From: Sclerotiophoma versabilis
Lineage: Eukaryota > Ascomycota > Dothideomycetes > Pleosporales > Didymellaceae
DNA length: 64,000 bases
NCBI GenBank assembly: GCA_012274445.1
Contig: JAAROD010000004.1
Span: 2,728,001-2,792,000, forward strand
Reading direction: 5' to 3'
Part shown: piece after piece, positions 23,525 through 35,113 of the stretch
Position numbering within the stretch: the first letter of the stretch is position 1
Layout of the letters: the number at the start of each line of letters is the position of its first letter
Notes under the pieces: generated by a model
What the model was told of the DNA's origin: nothing
What the model saw: the letters and a program-made list of their open reading frames with translations, nothing else
Database searches by the model: none
Translations under genes and position numbers: made by a program

Positions 23525-26308
23525 ATGGGCAAGGGCTCCAGCAAGACGAGCACCAAGGTGCTGCCGCTGATTCCCCTCGCGCCACCACTCGCCGTCCTCC
23601 CCGGCACGACGGTCAAGATCCCCATCACGAACCGCTCCGACGTTGCCGCCATCCTTGCCAAGATCTACAGCATCAGCCCGACGGCGAAGCCCGATGCTGC
23701 CATCACAGTCGCCTGCGTGCCGCTCAACTCGAACTCGATAAGCCCCATTGACGGAAGGCTGTTGGTGGAGGGCTCCGAGCGCCGCGACAAGACCGTCTAC
23801 GAGAGCGACCCCGTCCAGGCGACCAAAAAGGACGTCTTCGGGTACGGATGCATTGCCAAAGTGACGGGCGTCCAGGGCCGGCGACAGGGCGACCTGAGCC
23901 TTGTCGTCGAGGGCCTCGAGCGCGTGCGCATAGTCGACGTCGTGCAGGAGCGGCCGTACTTCGAGGGCGACCTGGCCGCCGTCGACGAGTACATTGATGT
24001 CGCCGACCCGGAGCTCGAGGACCGCTTCAGCCGCCTCAAGCAGCTGTCGCGCGAGCTGCTCGCCCTAGTGCGCCTCTCCGCCATCCTGCCGCGCATGCCC
24101 ACCGTCACGCTGTCGCCCATCGTCGCGCGCAGGCTCGAGCTGTACATTGCACGCAAGGACCTGTCCGAGGCCGGCTCGCTGGCCGACTTCATGGCCAACA
24201 TTGTCGACTGCTCGCACGAGGAGAAGCTGCGCGTGCTCGCCGCCGTCGATGCCAGAGACCGCGTTGACCGCGTCATCGACATTCTCCAGCGCCAGATCAG
24301 CAACATCCAGGGCACCACACGCGTCATCGTCACCACACAACAACAACCCAGCGGCAGCTTCGACATCGACCAGCTGCGACGGTTACAGCAGCAGGCCCTG
24401 ATTAAGCGGGGCAAGATGGGCGATAGCGCCTCCTCGGGCTTTCCCCCCGGTTTCCCAGCTGGCGGTAGTCAGCAGCAGGGTGAGGAGGACGCCAACGAGA
24501 TTGATGAGCTGAAGAAGCGGCTGCAGGAGGCCCAGTTGTCGCCCGAGGCCGACAAGGTGGCCCAGCGAGAACTGCAGCGTCTGCAGAAGATGAACCCGGT
24601 GCAGGCCGAGTACAACGTCATCAGAAACTACCTCGACAACCTGGCTGAGATCCCGTGGACAAAGATGACCGTCGACCAGCTCGATGCAGGGACACTAGTC
24701 AAGGCGAGGAAGCAGCTTGATGATGACCACTATGGTCTTGATAAGATTAAGAAGAGGCTGCTGGAATACCTAGCGGTGCTCAAGCTGAAGGAGCAGGCCA
24801 ACCGTAGTATCGACGACCAGATCCGCGCTCTGACTGAGGGTCCTGCAGCAGACGGCGAACAGCATGAGCATGCCGACAACACACAGCTACAGCCTGTCAA
24901 GGAGCACTCCGAGGAGGAGAAGCGACTCCTCGAGAAGAAGCGCATGGTGGACAAGTCGCCGATTCTCCTGCTTGTTGGTCCACCAGGAGTTGGAAAGACG
25001 TCACTTGCCAAATCTGTCGCTACTGCACTCGGCCGCAAGTTCCACCGCATTTCGCTGGGTGGTGTTCGCGACGAAGCTGAGATTCGTGGTCATCGTAGGA
25101 CATACGTTGCAGCCATGCCTGGTCTTATCGTTGGCGGATTGAAGAAGGTCGGCGTCGCCAACCCTGTCTTCCTCCTCGACGAGATTGACAAGCTATCTGG
25201 TGCAAACCATAACGGCGACCCCAGCGCTGCCATGCTCGAAGTTCTCGACCCGGAGCAGAACCACACTTTCACAGACCACTATGTCAACATTCCCATCGAC
25301 CTCTCCAAGGTCCTCTTCATCGCCACCGCAAACTCTCTCGACACCATCCCAGCCCCGCTACTCGACCGCATGGAGACTATCCAGCTATCCGGCTACACAA
25401 CTCTCGAGAAGCGCCACATCGCCTCGCGCCACCTGATCCCCAAGCAAATTACCACAAACGGCTTGCGCCAATCCGACCTGGAGATTCCCACCGACGTACT
25501 CGACAAGATCATCACAGCCTACACCCGGGAAGCGGGCGTCCGCAATCTCGAGCGCGAAATCGGCTCCGTCTGCCGCAGCAAAGCCGTCGAGTACGCGACC
25601 TGTGCAGACACCGATACGCTCGCCACATACTCCCCGGTAGTAACATTATCGGACCTCGACGCAACCCTCGGCATCGAGAAATTCGCCGAAGAACTCACAG
25701 AACAACACTCCCGCCCTGGCGTCATCACAGGCCTTGTCGCCTACTCTTCTGGCGGCCAGGGCTCCATCTTGTTCATTGAGATTGCAGACATGCCTGGGTC
25801 CGGGCGCGTGCAGCTGACCGGCAAGCTAGGCGACGTGCTCAAGGAGAGCGTTGAAGTGGCACTGACGTGGGTCAAAGCACACGCTTTCGAACTCGGCTTA
25901 GCAGACGAAGGTGTGGACATCATGAAGAACAGGAGTATACACGTGCATTGCCCTAGTGGTGCTATCCCCAAAGATGGGCCAAGTGCGGGACTTGCCCATA
26001 CCGTTGCCCTGATTTCGCTCTTCTCTGGCAAATCTGTTCCTCCCACACTTGCCATGACTGGTGAGGTGAGTTTGAGAGGTAGGGTCCTGCCGGTCGGTGG
26101 CATCAAAGAGAAGCTCATCGGTGCTATGAGGGCCGGTGTTGAGCGCGTGCTGCTTCCCGAGGGGAACAGGAAAGACGCCAGGGATCTACCTGACGAGGTA
26201 AAGGAGGGACTAAGAATCGATTTTGTCGGGCATATTTGGGAGGCGCTTGGGCTTGTGTGGCCGGAGAGGTGGGAGGGTGCCGTTGGAGTCAGTGAGAGCA
26301 GACTGTAG
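23525..26308 (+). CDS. Peroxisomal Lon protease (Lon2 type)
   Basis: An intronless frame of 927 aa. It has an N-terminal LON substrate-binding domain (about 12-270; LPLIPLAPPLAVLPGTTVKI), then the AAA+ module with Walker A GPPGVGKTSL (about 483-492), Walker B VFLLDEIDKL (about 547-556) and sensor region FIATANSLDTIPAPLLDR. The Lon protease domain follows, with the catalytic Ser in PKDGPSAGL (about 819) and Lys in VGGIKEKLIGA (about 861). The last three residues are SRL, a PTS1-type signal, and there is no mitochondrial presequence. Both point to the peroxisomal rather than the mitochondrial paralogue. It degrades damaged or unimported matrix proteins by ATP hydrolysis. A Gln/Gly-rich insert at about 298-320 and an acidic/Gln insert near 445 are linkers. 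All catalytic residues are present. Confidence 0.93.
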   Translation: MGKGSSKTSTKVLPLIPLAPPLAVLPGTTVKIPITNRSDVAAILAKIYSISPTAKPDAAITVACVPLNSNSISPIDGRLLVEGSERRDKTVYESDPVQATKKDVFGYGCIAKVTGVQGRRQGDLSLVVEGLERVRIVDVVQERPYFEGDLAAVDEYIDVADPELEDRFSRLKQLSRELLALVRLSAILPRMPTVTLSPIVARRLELYIARKDLSEAGSLADFMANIVDCSHEEKLRVLAAVDARDRVDRVIDILQRQISNIQGTTRVIVTTQQQPSGSFDIDQLRRLQQQALIKRGKMGDSASSGFPPGFPAGGSQQQGEEDANEIDELKKRLQEAQLSPEADKVAQRELQRLQKMNPVQAEYNVIRNYLDNLAEIPWTKMTVDQLDAGTLVKARKQLDDDHYGLDKIKKRLLEYLAVLKLKEQANRSIDDQIRALTEGPAADGEQHEHADNTQLQPVKEHSEEEKRLLEKKRMVDKSPILLLVGPPGVGKTSLAKSVATALGRKFHRISLGGVRDEAEIRGHRRTYVAAMPGLIVGGLKKVGVANPVFLLDEIDKLSGANHNGDPSAAMLEVLDPEQNHTFTDHYVNIPIDLSKVLFIATANSLDTIPAPLLDRMETIQLSGYTTLEKRHIASRHLIPKQITTNGLRQSDLEIPTDVLDKIITAYTREAGVRNLEREIGSVCRSKAVEYATCADTDTLATYSPVVTLSDLDATLGIEKFAEELTEQHSRPGVITGLVAYSSGGQGSILFIEIADMPGSGRVQLTGKLGDVLKESVEVALTWVKAHAFELGLADEGVDIMKNRSIHVHCPSGAIPKDGPSAGLAHTVALISLFSGKSVPPTLAMTGEVSLRGRVLPVGGIKEKLIGAMRAGVERVLLPEGNRKDARDLPDEVKEGLRIDFVGHIWEALGLVWPERWEGAVGVSESRL

Positions 26309-28452
26309 GTGGTTAAATGGCTGACGACGGTGTTCGTGTTGTTCAATTGTTCTGGATTTGGATTTAGCGTTTAGCATTGTTATCGGGCTTGCAAATCTAC
26401 TCTCATGATATACAGTCATTTGTTTCTGAACCTCTCGGTTTGGCCTGCCTCTCTGGGGACCAAAAGCCCCCGCTTCACTTGCAACTGTTTCCTCTTACTA
26501 CAGTATATTCTCTCCTTTCTCTGGAATTGATAAGTGCCGCCGAATCATCCCCTTATGTTCCAAAACCCTCATCATCTTCCATGATGTCTACTTCCCAACG
26601 CCGAAACCCTTACTTCTTTCAGTCCATATCCATGTTGTCTTCTCGCCCGACCATCCAAAGACCATACGCTCGCTATCATACAGTGCACAGGTGCCATGTT
26701 CCAAAAGCAAGCCTGAACCCGGTGTTGTCCTTGGCTTGATCATGGCTCCTCAAAGCGCTTTCGAGACCGCACCATATGCCTCTGGCGAGTGGAGATCCAT
26801 ACCATCCTTTCTCCATCCAAGTGCCTCGAGCGAACACCCGGAACCATCTCAACGCACATTGTATTCTATTCAATTGGAAATAAGGAATGCATTCATATGT
26901 ATGCAGCCACCCCTTGCTATTGCTGCCATATTTTCCTTTTTCCTTTTTAATGTTTTTTATCTTTTCTTGTCACGGGTTTCTCTTTTACTTCTCTGAACCC
27001 GATCTACGAGAGACGATACTTTCTCTTTCGCTCGCGTGTGCAGTATCTTTTAGATAGATGTTTTCTGTAGCTTTTTTTCTTCTTTTTGCAGAATTGGCGG
27101 ACTGAGATGTTGTCTCTGCTGCACCGTTCAAGTCAGCTCCTCCTGCCTCTTGAGTAGTTCGTACTGTGTCCTGAGGGATTCCAACGTCGTGGGTTACGCT
27201 GCTATTAGGCACTGAGGATATGACAGTGGATACGACTGTATTGAGGACTTCATCTAGAATCGCTCATAAGCTATCATCTGTCCCCTAGTCCTTCTCTCAT
27301 CATGTATCTTTTCATTTGTTAAATATCACGAGATGATACTATAGATAATTGGATCTGTCAAGCATAGATAAGCCAATGTTCAAACATACGGTTATTTATT
27401 TTCTGCGCTGTAAAGAGGCTCAGTTCTTTAGCACCCCTTAAAAACTGCAAGTCATTGTAGTAGTAGTAGTAGCAGTAGTAGTAGTAAAATATTGCCCAGC
27501 CTCGCAAACACCAGCAAATCTTGTATCGATTTCAAATCTCCTTTGAGCTTCGCTGATACACTTCGAAACGATATTTTTCTTCTCTATGTAGAGCCACAAT
27601 CTTTCTAACCCAAAATTTACCGTATACCGGTGCCAATTTCGCCGTTATTCCTACATTTTAAAGATGATTGTTGTCACATCCCAGCTGGCTTGCGCTTTCT
27701 TCCCACAAATGATGGTATAAAGTAGAGAAGATCCACAGCATACAGACTGTTAGCAGGTCCTGAGCAATAATATATCCAGTGCTTGAGTACCCATGTGGCA
27801 AAAGATGCTGCCGCAAAAATCCTACCTTCGCTATCAAGTTTTCATGGTACTCTTGCTTGCGTCTTATACGTTCTACTCTTGCAAGCGCCTACAACTCCTA
27901 CAAAAGATATGAGCTTGAAGGCCATTTCCGTCTCGTCCGGAGATTCATTATCACTATAACATATTCTGGATAGTTCGGCTGATCGGATCTCGAACCTAGG
28001 TACGCTTCTATACATGGCTTTGCTGTTCGAACGGAGGAATTCTTGAGACACACGCAGTTTCCAAGATACACTACAGAATACAACTGAGGTTGAGGTCATG
28101 CATGTTTATTTTGGGGATGATATGGTACAAGCTAAGTTATCTTTCCAACTAGGGGGCGCCGTTAAAACTTGCACTTAGACAATTGTATTCGTCCGGTTGT
28201 ACTTAATTCTTCATATTCTGTTCTCCCCTCCGAGAGCGCAATCTGTATTCTCACAACATCATCGTTGCAGTCATCACGCTTGAAGAAGAAAATTGTCCAA
28301 CCAAAGTATTTATCCAAAGCCGAAAGCCATTGAAAGATATTTTTGCTCCCTGGTATCTGTTATCATAAACTTCGGGCTATCATTGCTCTAATGTCTTTTG
28401 TCTCCTTCAACAACAAAGACTTAATGTTGGTATGTACGAAAGGTTCTGGTTC
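26309..28452. other. Gene-poor region with decayed-looking frames
   Basis: About 2.1 kb, more AT-rich than its neighbours. It contains the trinucleotide repeat at about 27455-27487 and an exon-like minus-strand frame at about 26985-27264, listed as an observation because it lacks a start codon. No gene is supported. Confidence 0.4.
27455..27487. repeat. (GTA)n/(TAG)n microsatellite
   Basis: About 33 bp of GTA units with one GCA interruption (GTAGTAGTAGTAGTAGCAGT...). A simple-sequence repeat in non-coding DNA. Confidence 0.9.
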
Positions 28453-30082
28453 TCACGAATTCGAGATCTTAAACCCTCCTGGAAGTAACTTCTGGTAAAC
28501 GCCGTTAGGATCATATTTCCTTGCAACCTCCTTCATGAACGCCACGTTGTCGGCGCCATATGCAGAAAGCGGATCTTGATCTTTGTCTGCATAATTGAGG
28601 TAAAGATAGTCGACCGCAGTGCCCTTGCTGGCAGCAAACTTCTGAATGCCGTCAGTCAGCATTTTGCCTAAGTTGATAAAGAGCTCATCATCTTTAGCCT
28701 CGGACCAGGAAAGGTATGTCTGATACATAATAAAGTTCTCAGTATAACGCTCCATTCCAAGCACGTTGCCACCCCTGGCAGTGCTGTTCGCGGTGTAGCT
28801 TGTGCTCCATACTTGATGTAGGCAGGAGACGCGCCACTGACCGGATGCCTTAGCTTGAAGCTCTGTTATCACGGTCTTATAGAGGCGGGCCGTCTCTTGG
28901 AGGGTAGCAAGGTCGATTCTGAAGGAAAGAGTGCGAAATTGTACCCTAAAAGATTTTCCAGATCAGCACAATAGTCACACAGAAGGCAATGGACAACCTC
29001 ACCTTTTGGTTGTATCACTACCAAATTCTACAGCGATCGCGCTCATAGGTTGAATTTTTGTTGTGTCGCTGATTGTGTTGTTGACGGCAAAGAATTCCTT
29101 GTAGGCATCTGGACGAGCCACAGGCTTTGTGTAATCGAAAGCAGCCCGTACGACATCTGTAGGGCTGGCTGTCGAGTACCCCTGGAAGATGATTAAAGCA
29201 GCATTGGGGTCTCTGTTCGGGTTCAGACCAAAGCTTACAAGCGCTTTGAAGTGCTGATCGGCGGTCGATGCAGGGTAGGTGACAATACCTCCCCACAGGT
29301 CCTCGTTCTGGAACGTCGCCATATCGTATCGCGTCACAATACCGAAATTACTACTCCCGCCCCTAAGAGCAGTAAAGAGATCGGAATTGCTCCTCTTGTT
29401 GGCATTGATGATGCGGCCGTCAGCAAGAACAAGCTGGAAATTAACCACGTTGTCGCAGGATAACCCAACACGGGGTGCGTAGTGCGAAATTCCACCACCC
29501 AAGAGAAAGCCTCCAACACCAACAGTAGAGCCCCGACCTCCAGCTACCATGCGTCCCAATGGCTCAAGAGCTTCGTAGACCGAGCCCCATCGCGCAGCTG
29601 GAGAGATGCTTGCCACTGTGGTTTCGGCGTTGTAGGTGGTACCGTTCATGTTTAGCAAGTCAATGGTCACACCATCGTCGACATTGTTAGCACCCGGAAT
29701 CGGAGTGTGGCCCCCAGATCGTACGGCGAACTGGCACGGCTTTAAGAGGCTGGCGGCCGTGAGGATCTTCACTATTCTGGAGACTTCCTTAGGTGTCTTT
29801 GGTTGCACGATGCACTTGGGCGTCAGCCTGCTCTTGCCATCAAAGTATGAAGTAAGACTGGCATTATATAAATCTTGCCCGGGGTAAGTGACGCGCTTAG
29901 ATACTGAACTAAGGGTCAATACAGTGCACTAAAGGGATTAGAACAGTAGCATAAGGCAATAAGGGACTTACACAGTAACTGGGGAAGAGGAAATGAACTG
30001 TCGACTCAATATCCGTCTCATTCTGAGCATTTGAGACGTTGAGAAGAGCTGCAGCGAGCAATGCAAAGCTCAGACTAAACAT
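28453..30082 (-). CDS. Secreted FAD-linked oxidoreductase, berberine-bridge (BBE) type
   Basis: Exons 30082-29972, 29928-29003 and 28945-28453 give 509 aa. Residues 1-19 (MFSLSFALLAAALLNVSNA) form a signal peptide. The PCMH FAD-binding domain shows RSGGH with His about 111, the usual covalent 8-alpha FAD attachment, followed by PIPGANNVDDGVTIDLLNMN and GGFLLGGGISHYAPRVGLSC. Where bicovalent members have a Cys (the GVCPTVG-like turn), this protein has Gly (GRGSTVGVGG), so FAD is probably held by His alone. The C-terminus ends with the BBE motif (YLNYADKDQDPLSAYG, then KYDPNGVYQKLLPGGF). Several NxS/T sites suggest glycosylation. Such enzymes oxidise sugars, alcohols or secondary metabolites; the substrate here is unknown. 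Both introns (43 and 57 nt) restore frame. Confidence 0.88.
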
Positions 30083-30180
30083 GACGAGCTGGAGGCTACC
30101 CTGAGAAGCGGTAATGAATTCTCAACGTAGAAGGTCGAATGAGTGTGCGACTTCATGGGAAATTTGTATCACACGGGTCT

Positions 30181-30188
30181 TAATATAC
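30181..30188 (-). promoter_or_regulatory. Possible TATA box of the BBE oxidase gene
   Basis: On the minus strand TATATTAA lies about 100 bp upstream of the ATG at 30082, a usual distance for an inducible secreted-enzyme promoter. Position and sequence only; not tested. Confidence 0.3.
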
Positions 30189-31244
30189 AGAGTGCGGGAC
30201 GGCCAGACGGCCATTGAAAGATTAGAGGCTATCTTGAACGAGTCAGCGAGATTGTGCATGCCTTAATGTCCAGGTTTCTCATGACTAGGGCTATGTGAAG
30301 GTTGCCGCATCAAGGCACAGATTGAAGAAAAGAGGTTCTGGACTGGGCTGCACACGATATGGCGAATCATTCATTGTGTTGATTTAAAAGAGTGGGGAAT
30401 AAAAGAGATGGATGCAGAAGACCGGAGAACGCTCCCTAGTGAGTGCAAGCTAATCCTCATTGGGAAATGACTACTCGGCCTCCGCCAACGGTAAGGCCCG
30501 TGGCGAACAGCGGCGGGCACGACCGTTTCGACTGTCTTGAGAAACATGGACGGTTATTCCAGTCCAATGATCAATAGAGGTCTCTGCAGGAGCGGCTGCG
30601 GTGGTTTTTGTCCCACAACCCGGTAACTTCGCTTCCTTCGCGCCCTTCCCCTTTCCCCAATCTTGCTCCACAGGATTATGCTCCGCAGGATTGTGCTCTG
30701 CTATTGGCACACCCCTCACTGCACTGGAGCCATTCTCAAACTACAAACCAAGATCTGTCGGCAACCAAGGGTGAGATTTGGTACCGCTATATTCAGAGAG
30801 AAAAGAAGATCGGAATTCGCGAGCCGCATAGTTTACAACAGGGGCTTTCGGTATGTTATCTACAACTGGTCCAAGATACTCATTCTAGATCAAATGGAAG
30901 AATAGAGCAACACTGTGCGCGGTGTAACGAAAGATATTGCGCAAGTCAATGTAGTCCAAGCTCGCTAATGTCAAAAAGGGTGAGCTTTTGGAGAGACATA
31001 ATGTAGTATGCCTTGATACTCAGGTTCTCTCCCAGAAGCGCGGCACACGGACTGTCTCAAACGGTCAGCCTGCATCCCTTCGGCAGGTTACCGCATTGCT
31101 GGAGCTTTCCTGCCCAGCACTCTGGTTTAAATCCTGCGAACCGACCAGACTCAAAATGATGCGATCTCCTTCTTATTGACGTTGTGCTCTGCAGGTAATT
31201 TTTGTCTTTATACATCTTCCGACAGCTCAAATGTTTGCACAATA
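30189..31244. promoter_or_regulatory. Divergent intergenic region, BBE oxidase / rhodopsin-like gene
   Basis: About 1.05 kb between two divergent starts. It should hold both promoters. Short frames on both strands have no family features. A small hairpin-rich stretch at 31060-31150 resembles tRNA arms but does not fold as one. Confidence 0.4.
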
Positions 31245-32622
31245 ATGGCAGATCTTAATAAGCCCATCGTGCCTGCACCAGACGACTATGTTGTAGACCT
31301 CCAACACCCGCAACGACGCGGTGAAGCTATCATTACATGGATCGGAATCGTAGGAATGGTCATCGATACGGCTCTTTTGATCATTCGAGTGTACACAAAG
31401 GTCATGCTGGTCAAAAAGGTGGCTTCTGATGATTGTAAGTTCCGCCTGAAAGACAGCATCCAGTCAGTTAACACATCTGGAAGGGTGTCTTTTGCTCGCG
31501 TGGGTAGGTGTCCAGAAAAGCATTTTCATGCCCTTTACTGATAGCTTGTGACTGTCTGATTATAGTTTTTCACTATACCCGTACAATCACTTATCGTTTG
31601 TAAGTCATCGTCTGCGCAAACGTCATGTTTGCAAGCTAATGATTGCACTACAGATAGAGCACCCGCTGGCTTGATTGGAATACATGCTTGGGAGCTCACC
31701 GGTCACCAACTCAATACCATTGCTAGGGTCTATGTCCCACGATAAGCGTGTGCCATGCTGCTTGCTGACCATTAGTGTAGATAACCCTGACAACAACAGT
31801 GCTGTACTCGCCAGCTCTCGCCTTCGCGAAGCTATCCTTTCTTTGTTTTTATCTAAACCTAAACCCTGCGACAGGCTTCCGCACTGGCGTTTATATCACC
31901 ATGTTCGTTGTCATCGGATCATGTGTCGGCATCGTAGTATCGCTGCTTGCAGCCTGCAAACCCTTCGCAAAAAACATCGATATCACGATCAAAGACGGAA
32001 AATGTTTCAACAAGACCGCGTTATACATCGCAACGGGAGCGCTCAACATCATAACAGACATGATGGTGATGATTTTGCCTATCCCTATGGTCTTGGGACT
32101 GCAAATGTCGAGGTCACGAAAGATCATGTTGATCCTGCTTTTCAGCGTCGGTTTCATGTAAGCAATTGCTGCGAGCCTTGATGAGCACCAGCTGACTTGG
32201 GAGCTAGGACATGCATTACTAGCGCTGTGCGTGTCGCACTACTGCCTCCCATGTTGACCTCAAAAGATTCATCGTGGGACACAGTTTATCCCAGTCTGTG
32301 GATGTAAGTCTGCACATAAAGCATTTCAGCATTGCCCACTCCTTTAGACGTGTTCGACTGCTCTTGTGTCTTTTCGCTAACCATTCCTGTTAGTCTGATC
32401 GAAGCTAGTCTGATCATTATTACTGGCACGCTCCCAACCATGCGGCTGTTCTTGAAACACGTAGCACCTACTTTGATTGGTGACTCCGAGGCAACCCAAC
32501 CATCGACGACACGTCGGGAAATTGGCTGGGAGCTACAGCATCGAGGAACACATGATCCATATGAAATTGAGGATGATTCTTCCGAGAGAGAGATACTCTC
32601 TCACAGAAGCAAAGCACCGTGA
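31245..32622 (+). CDS. Fungal rhodopsin-like 7-TM membrane protein (SAT4/Pth11-related)
   Basis: Seven exons: 31245-31434, 31484-31503, 31566-31599, 31654-31727, 31781-32157, 32208-32303 and 32394-32622, giving 339 aa. Splicing restores the family hallmark VASDDWCLLLAW after the first helix (AIITWIGIVGMVIDTALLII). Later come a helix with VLYSPALAFAKLSFLCFYL, the turn-rich YITMFVVIGSCVGIVVSLLA, a Cys-containing loop (CKPFAKNIDITIKDGKCFN), further helices (TDMMVMILPIPMVLGLQM; MLILLFSVGF) and a cytoplasmic tail rich in Ser/Glu. This PF20684-like family includes Pth11-type receptors, but the extracellular CFEM domain of true Pth11 is absent. Its ligand is unknown. One donor is non-consensus (GTCTAT after 31727), and exon 2 is only 20 nt, so those two joins are the least certain. 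Confidence 0.78.
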
Positions 32623-33506
32623 TGGTGGTGAAACAATTTTGGAGACGTGTTATGGCGACTGGTCTGCCTAAACAATGTGTAGAATATGCTCAGATCGATA
32701 AAGACTTCTAATTCCTGCCTGAAAGCACATTGTCTCCGCTTTTGAATGTTCACTATCTCAAGTCTAGTAGGTATCACTGTTAGAACCGCAAAATAATCCA
32801 GTCAGCGGCGCGGCGCATTAATTGGTAGATGCACCTGTCCAGCAATGGCTTTGAAGAACGGGTTTCTTGTCATTCCGGTTTCTGCCCAGAAACGACATGC
32901 ATCCACAAGAGATTCTTTCTGCTTTCGAACGTTTCGTGATATTATCTCATCTTCTTGACTGCCTCCTCGCCCTCTCGTGTATACTCGAATCCAGCATTCT
33001 CCCCTGCTACGTTGATGGCAACCGGAAAAGGGTTTATGCCAAATGTTTCTAGATAATCCACTATTTACTTTTCTTCTCTGTTAGGCCCTTCCCACCCCCT
33101 TCACGGTACAATGTATCGCACGAACGTTTCTCTCACCAACTTTGGTTAGAAGAGAAGAACCATCATATGTGAGTTCGCGCAGACCGAAGGTTCTACTATT
33201 AATGTACAGACAGTGTCAAACGTGCGTTGACGATGCAGATGTGGATCTAAGTCGTCCACTTCAAAACCAGGATTATCTTCGAGTCGAACAAGTGAACCAA
33301 TCTGCTGCTTTATCTGAGCACTCGCTGAGGCAGCGACAGCCCGCTGCACAAAATAAGTGCGTAGTGTCAGAAATGCCTGTTAGTACCGGCAGGATCACGC
33401 TGGTAGCCATTGATTGTCGCCCTGTGTCCAACTGGAAGAGAAAACAGAAGGTCATGATGAATTTGATCATGGCAGCGACACGGTTCTATGCAGTACTCCC
33501 AGCTGC
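32623..33506. other. Convergent intergenic region
   Basis: About 880 bp between the rhodopsin-like gene and the 3' end of the Zn2Cys6 regulator gene. A plus-strand frame at 33142-33558 overlaps the regulator's 3' end antisense and has no features. No gene is supported. Confidence 0.45.
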
Positions 33507-35113
33507 TCAGGCAAAGGTTCCAATTCCAGCCATCTCTTCGTACAGAGCAATTCTTTGAGACTGCATCTGTTTCTTGATTGCCGTACACCAGCTACTGAGG
33601 CCTGAGGCTTGCAGCTGCAAGGCTTGTAGACTTTCCGACACCATATGTAATGGGAAACCAGCTGACATTGAGCCATAGAAATGCATCTCCTTTTGTAGAA
33701 GATAAGGTAGCCCCTTGCAAATCATAATGCAGAGGCTCTTTATATCTGCATGCCATTTGTGTTCCATAGAGAAATCCATGTTCTTACTTCCAGCTAGCAG
33801 AGTGTCCAGCCTCGAGAGTTCTAGCAAACACACAAGGCGAAATGCCCAACAATGAGTTAGAGAGTTCGCGTGCGATACGTCATCGAAGTCGAAGCATGGG
33901 CTGGGTAAAAGCTGTGGGTTGGTGGACAGATTTAATTGGGTTGGAGCGATTGGGCGATACAACGTTCCCTCGCATACGAAGTTGTCTTCCCAGCCTTGGA
34001 GCGTGCCAAGAACGTCCAGGAAGCCATTTCGAACAATTTGGAGATCAGTGTGCTTATCGTCCATGGCCCCGAGCAGAGGCGGGATAGCGGCAGCATGCCC
34101 AAGTAGCACTTGCATGCGAGACGCCGGATGCATAGAAAATGGTATATCCTGCCATTCTTCGTCCATCAAGAATGTCTGCTTGCGCCTAAGAATCGCATCC
34201 AGGACCTGTGCACGTCAGGAAATGTAAGACAGGACTGAACGAAGACGGATTGCTTACCATGAGCGGTCGAACTCCAACGAACATAAGATGAGCAACACCA
34301 TCTTTGAAGGCAGATGGGCTACGGCTCTGCATCATTGCCGCTACACCTCGTAAGTGAGTCTTGTACCCATCATTACTTGTCGGTACGAGGACCTATTGTC
34401 ACGTCAATATATATTTAAGCCGGTTAAAATGTAGAACACAGCATACCTCAGATAGTGCTAAACACATTCCCGCAATCGCAACGGTGGGCCCGACCGAGTC
34501 TGCGGGTCTGTCTAGTACAGCTCGGATACCTTGAAGAGCAGTGCCATACGTGTCGAGATATTGTTGTCGTTTGCTCGTACCAGTCACCATCATAGACATC
34601 GTGAGAGCACGGACTGCTGGCGAAACAATGTACTCAAAATCCTCATGGTCCTGACTGACATGCGGCAGAGCCTGGACCCAGCCTCCACATATCCTAGATT
34701 TTGAGGGTTCGGCATGCAAGAGAAACGGTATCTCATCTTTCGGAATGTAGTGCTGCACTAATATAGCCACACACTCGTCGTATGTAGGCTGGTGAATGTT
34801 ACATAACTCTGAGTCGAGCTTGGCAGACTTTGGGTTCGATTTCAGGTGCGGCCGAACATTGCTTTGTCCCGAACTGGCTAGTTTCTGTCCTGAGAGAGGG
34901 CGACGGAAAGAAGGCTTGTGATGGAAAACAACAAGATCCTGAAGGTAGCCACGACATTCACGGCCAGTGAGCCGACATTGGCTGCAGGCCGGTTTCAAGC
35001 CATCGCACTAAGACGAGTTAAAAGTGATTTCTTCCAGCAAAGTAGAGATGAGAGCGTACACCGATCTTGTGTTGTCTACAATCGTGACAAACGTTATGCT
35101 TCTTCCCTCTCAT
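33507..35113 (-). CDS. Zn(II)2Cys6 fungal transcription factor
   Basis: Exons 35113-35060, 35007-34447, 34392-34258 and 34205-33507 give 482 aa. The first intron splits the DNA-binding binuclear cluster. Once joined it reads CHDCRQHKIGC-DGLKPACSQC-RLTGREC, that is C-x2-C-x6-C-x6-C-x2-C-x6-C, a perfect match to the Gal4-type finger, at residues about 9-36. A short basic/Ser-Gln linker follows, and then a long helical domain of the fungal-specific type (EYIVSPAVRALTMSMMVTGT; HLRGVAAMMQSRSPSAF), as in the DUF3468/Fungal_trans_2 class. There is no bZIP or second finger. It is likely a nuclear regulator of nearby or pathway genes. It is transcribed toward the left; the MBL, isochorismatase and GH2 genes lie on its right. 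The start at 35113 is nearest the finger; the frame stays open upstream. Confidence 0.88.

Noticed and set aside
27455..27487. Repeated trinucleotide as a possible CRISPR or telomere-like array
   Set aside because: The unit is 3 bp with no spacers; it is a plain microsatellite.
31060..31150. tRNA-like arms (a GGTTTAAATCC T-loop-like stretch near 31127)
   Set aside because: The acceptor and anticodon stems do not pair, so no cloverleaf forms.
33142..33558. 138-codon plus-strand frame
   Set aside because: Its 3' part is antisense to the 3' end of the Zn2Cys6 regulator and it shows no protein features.
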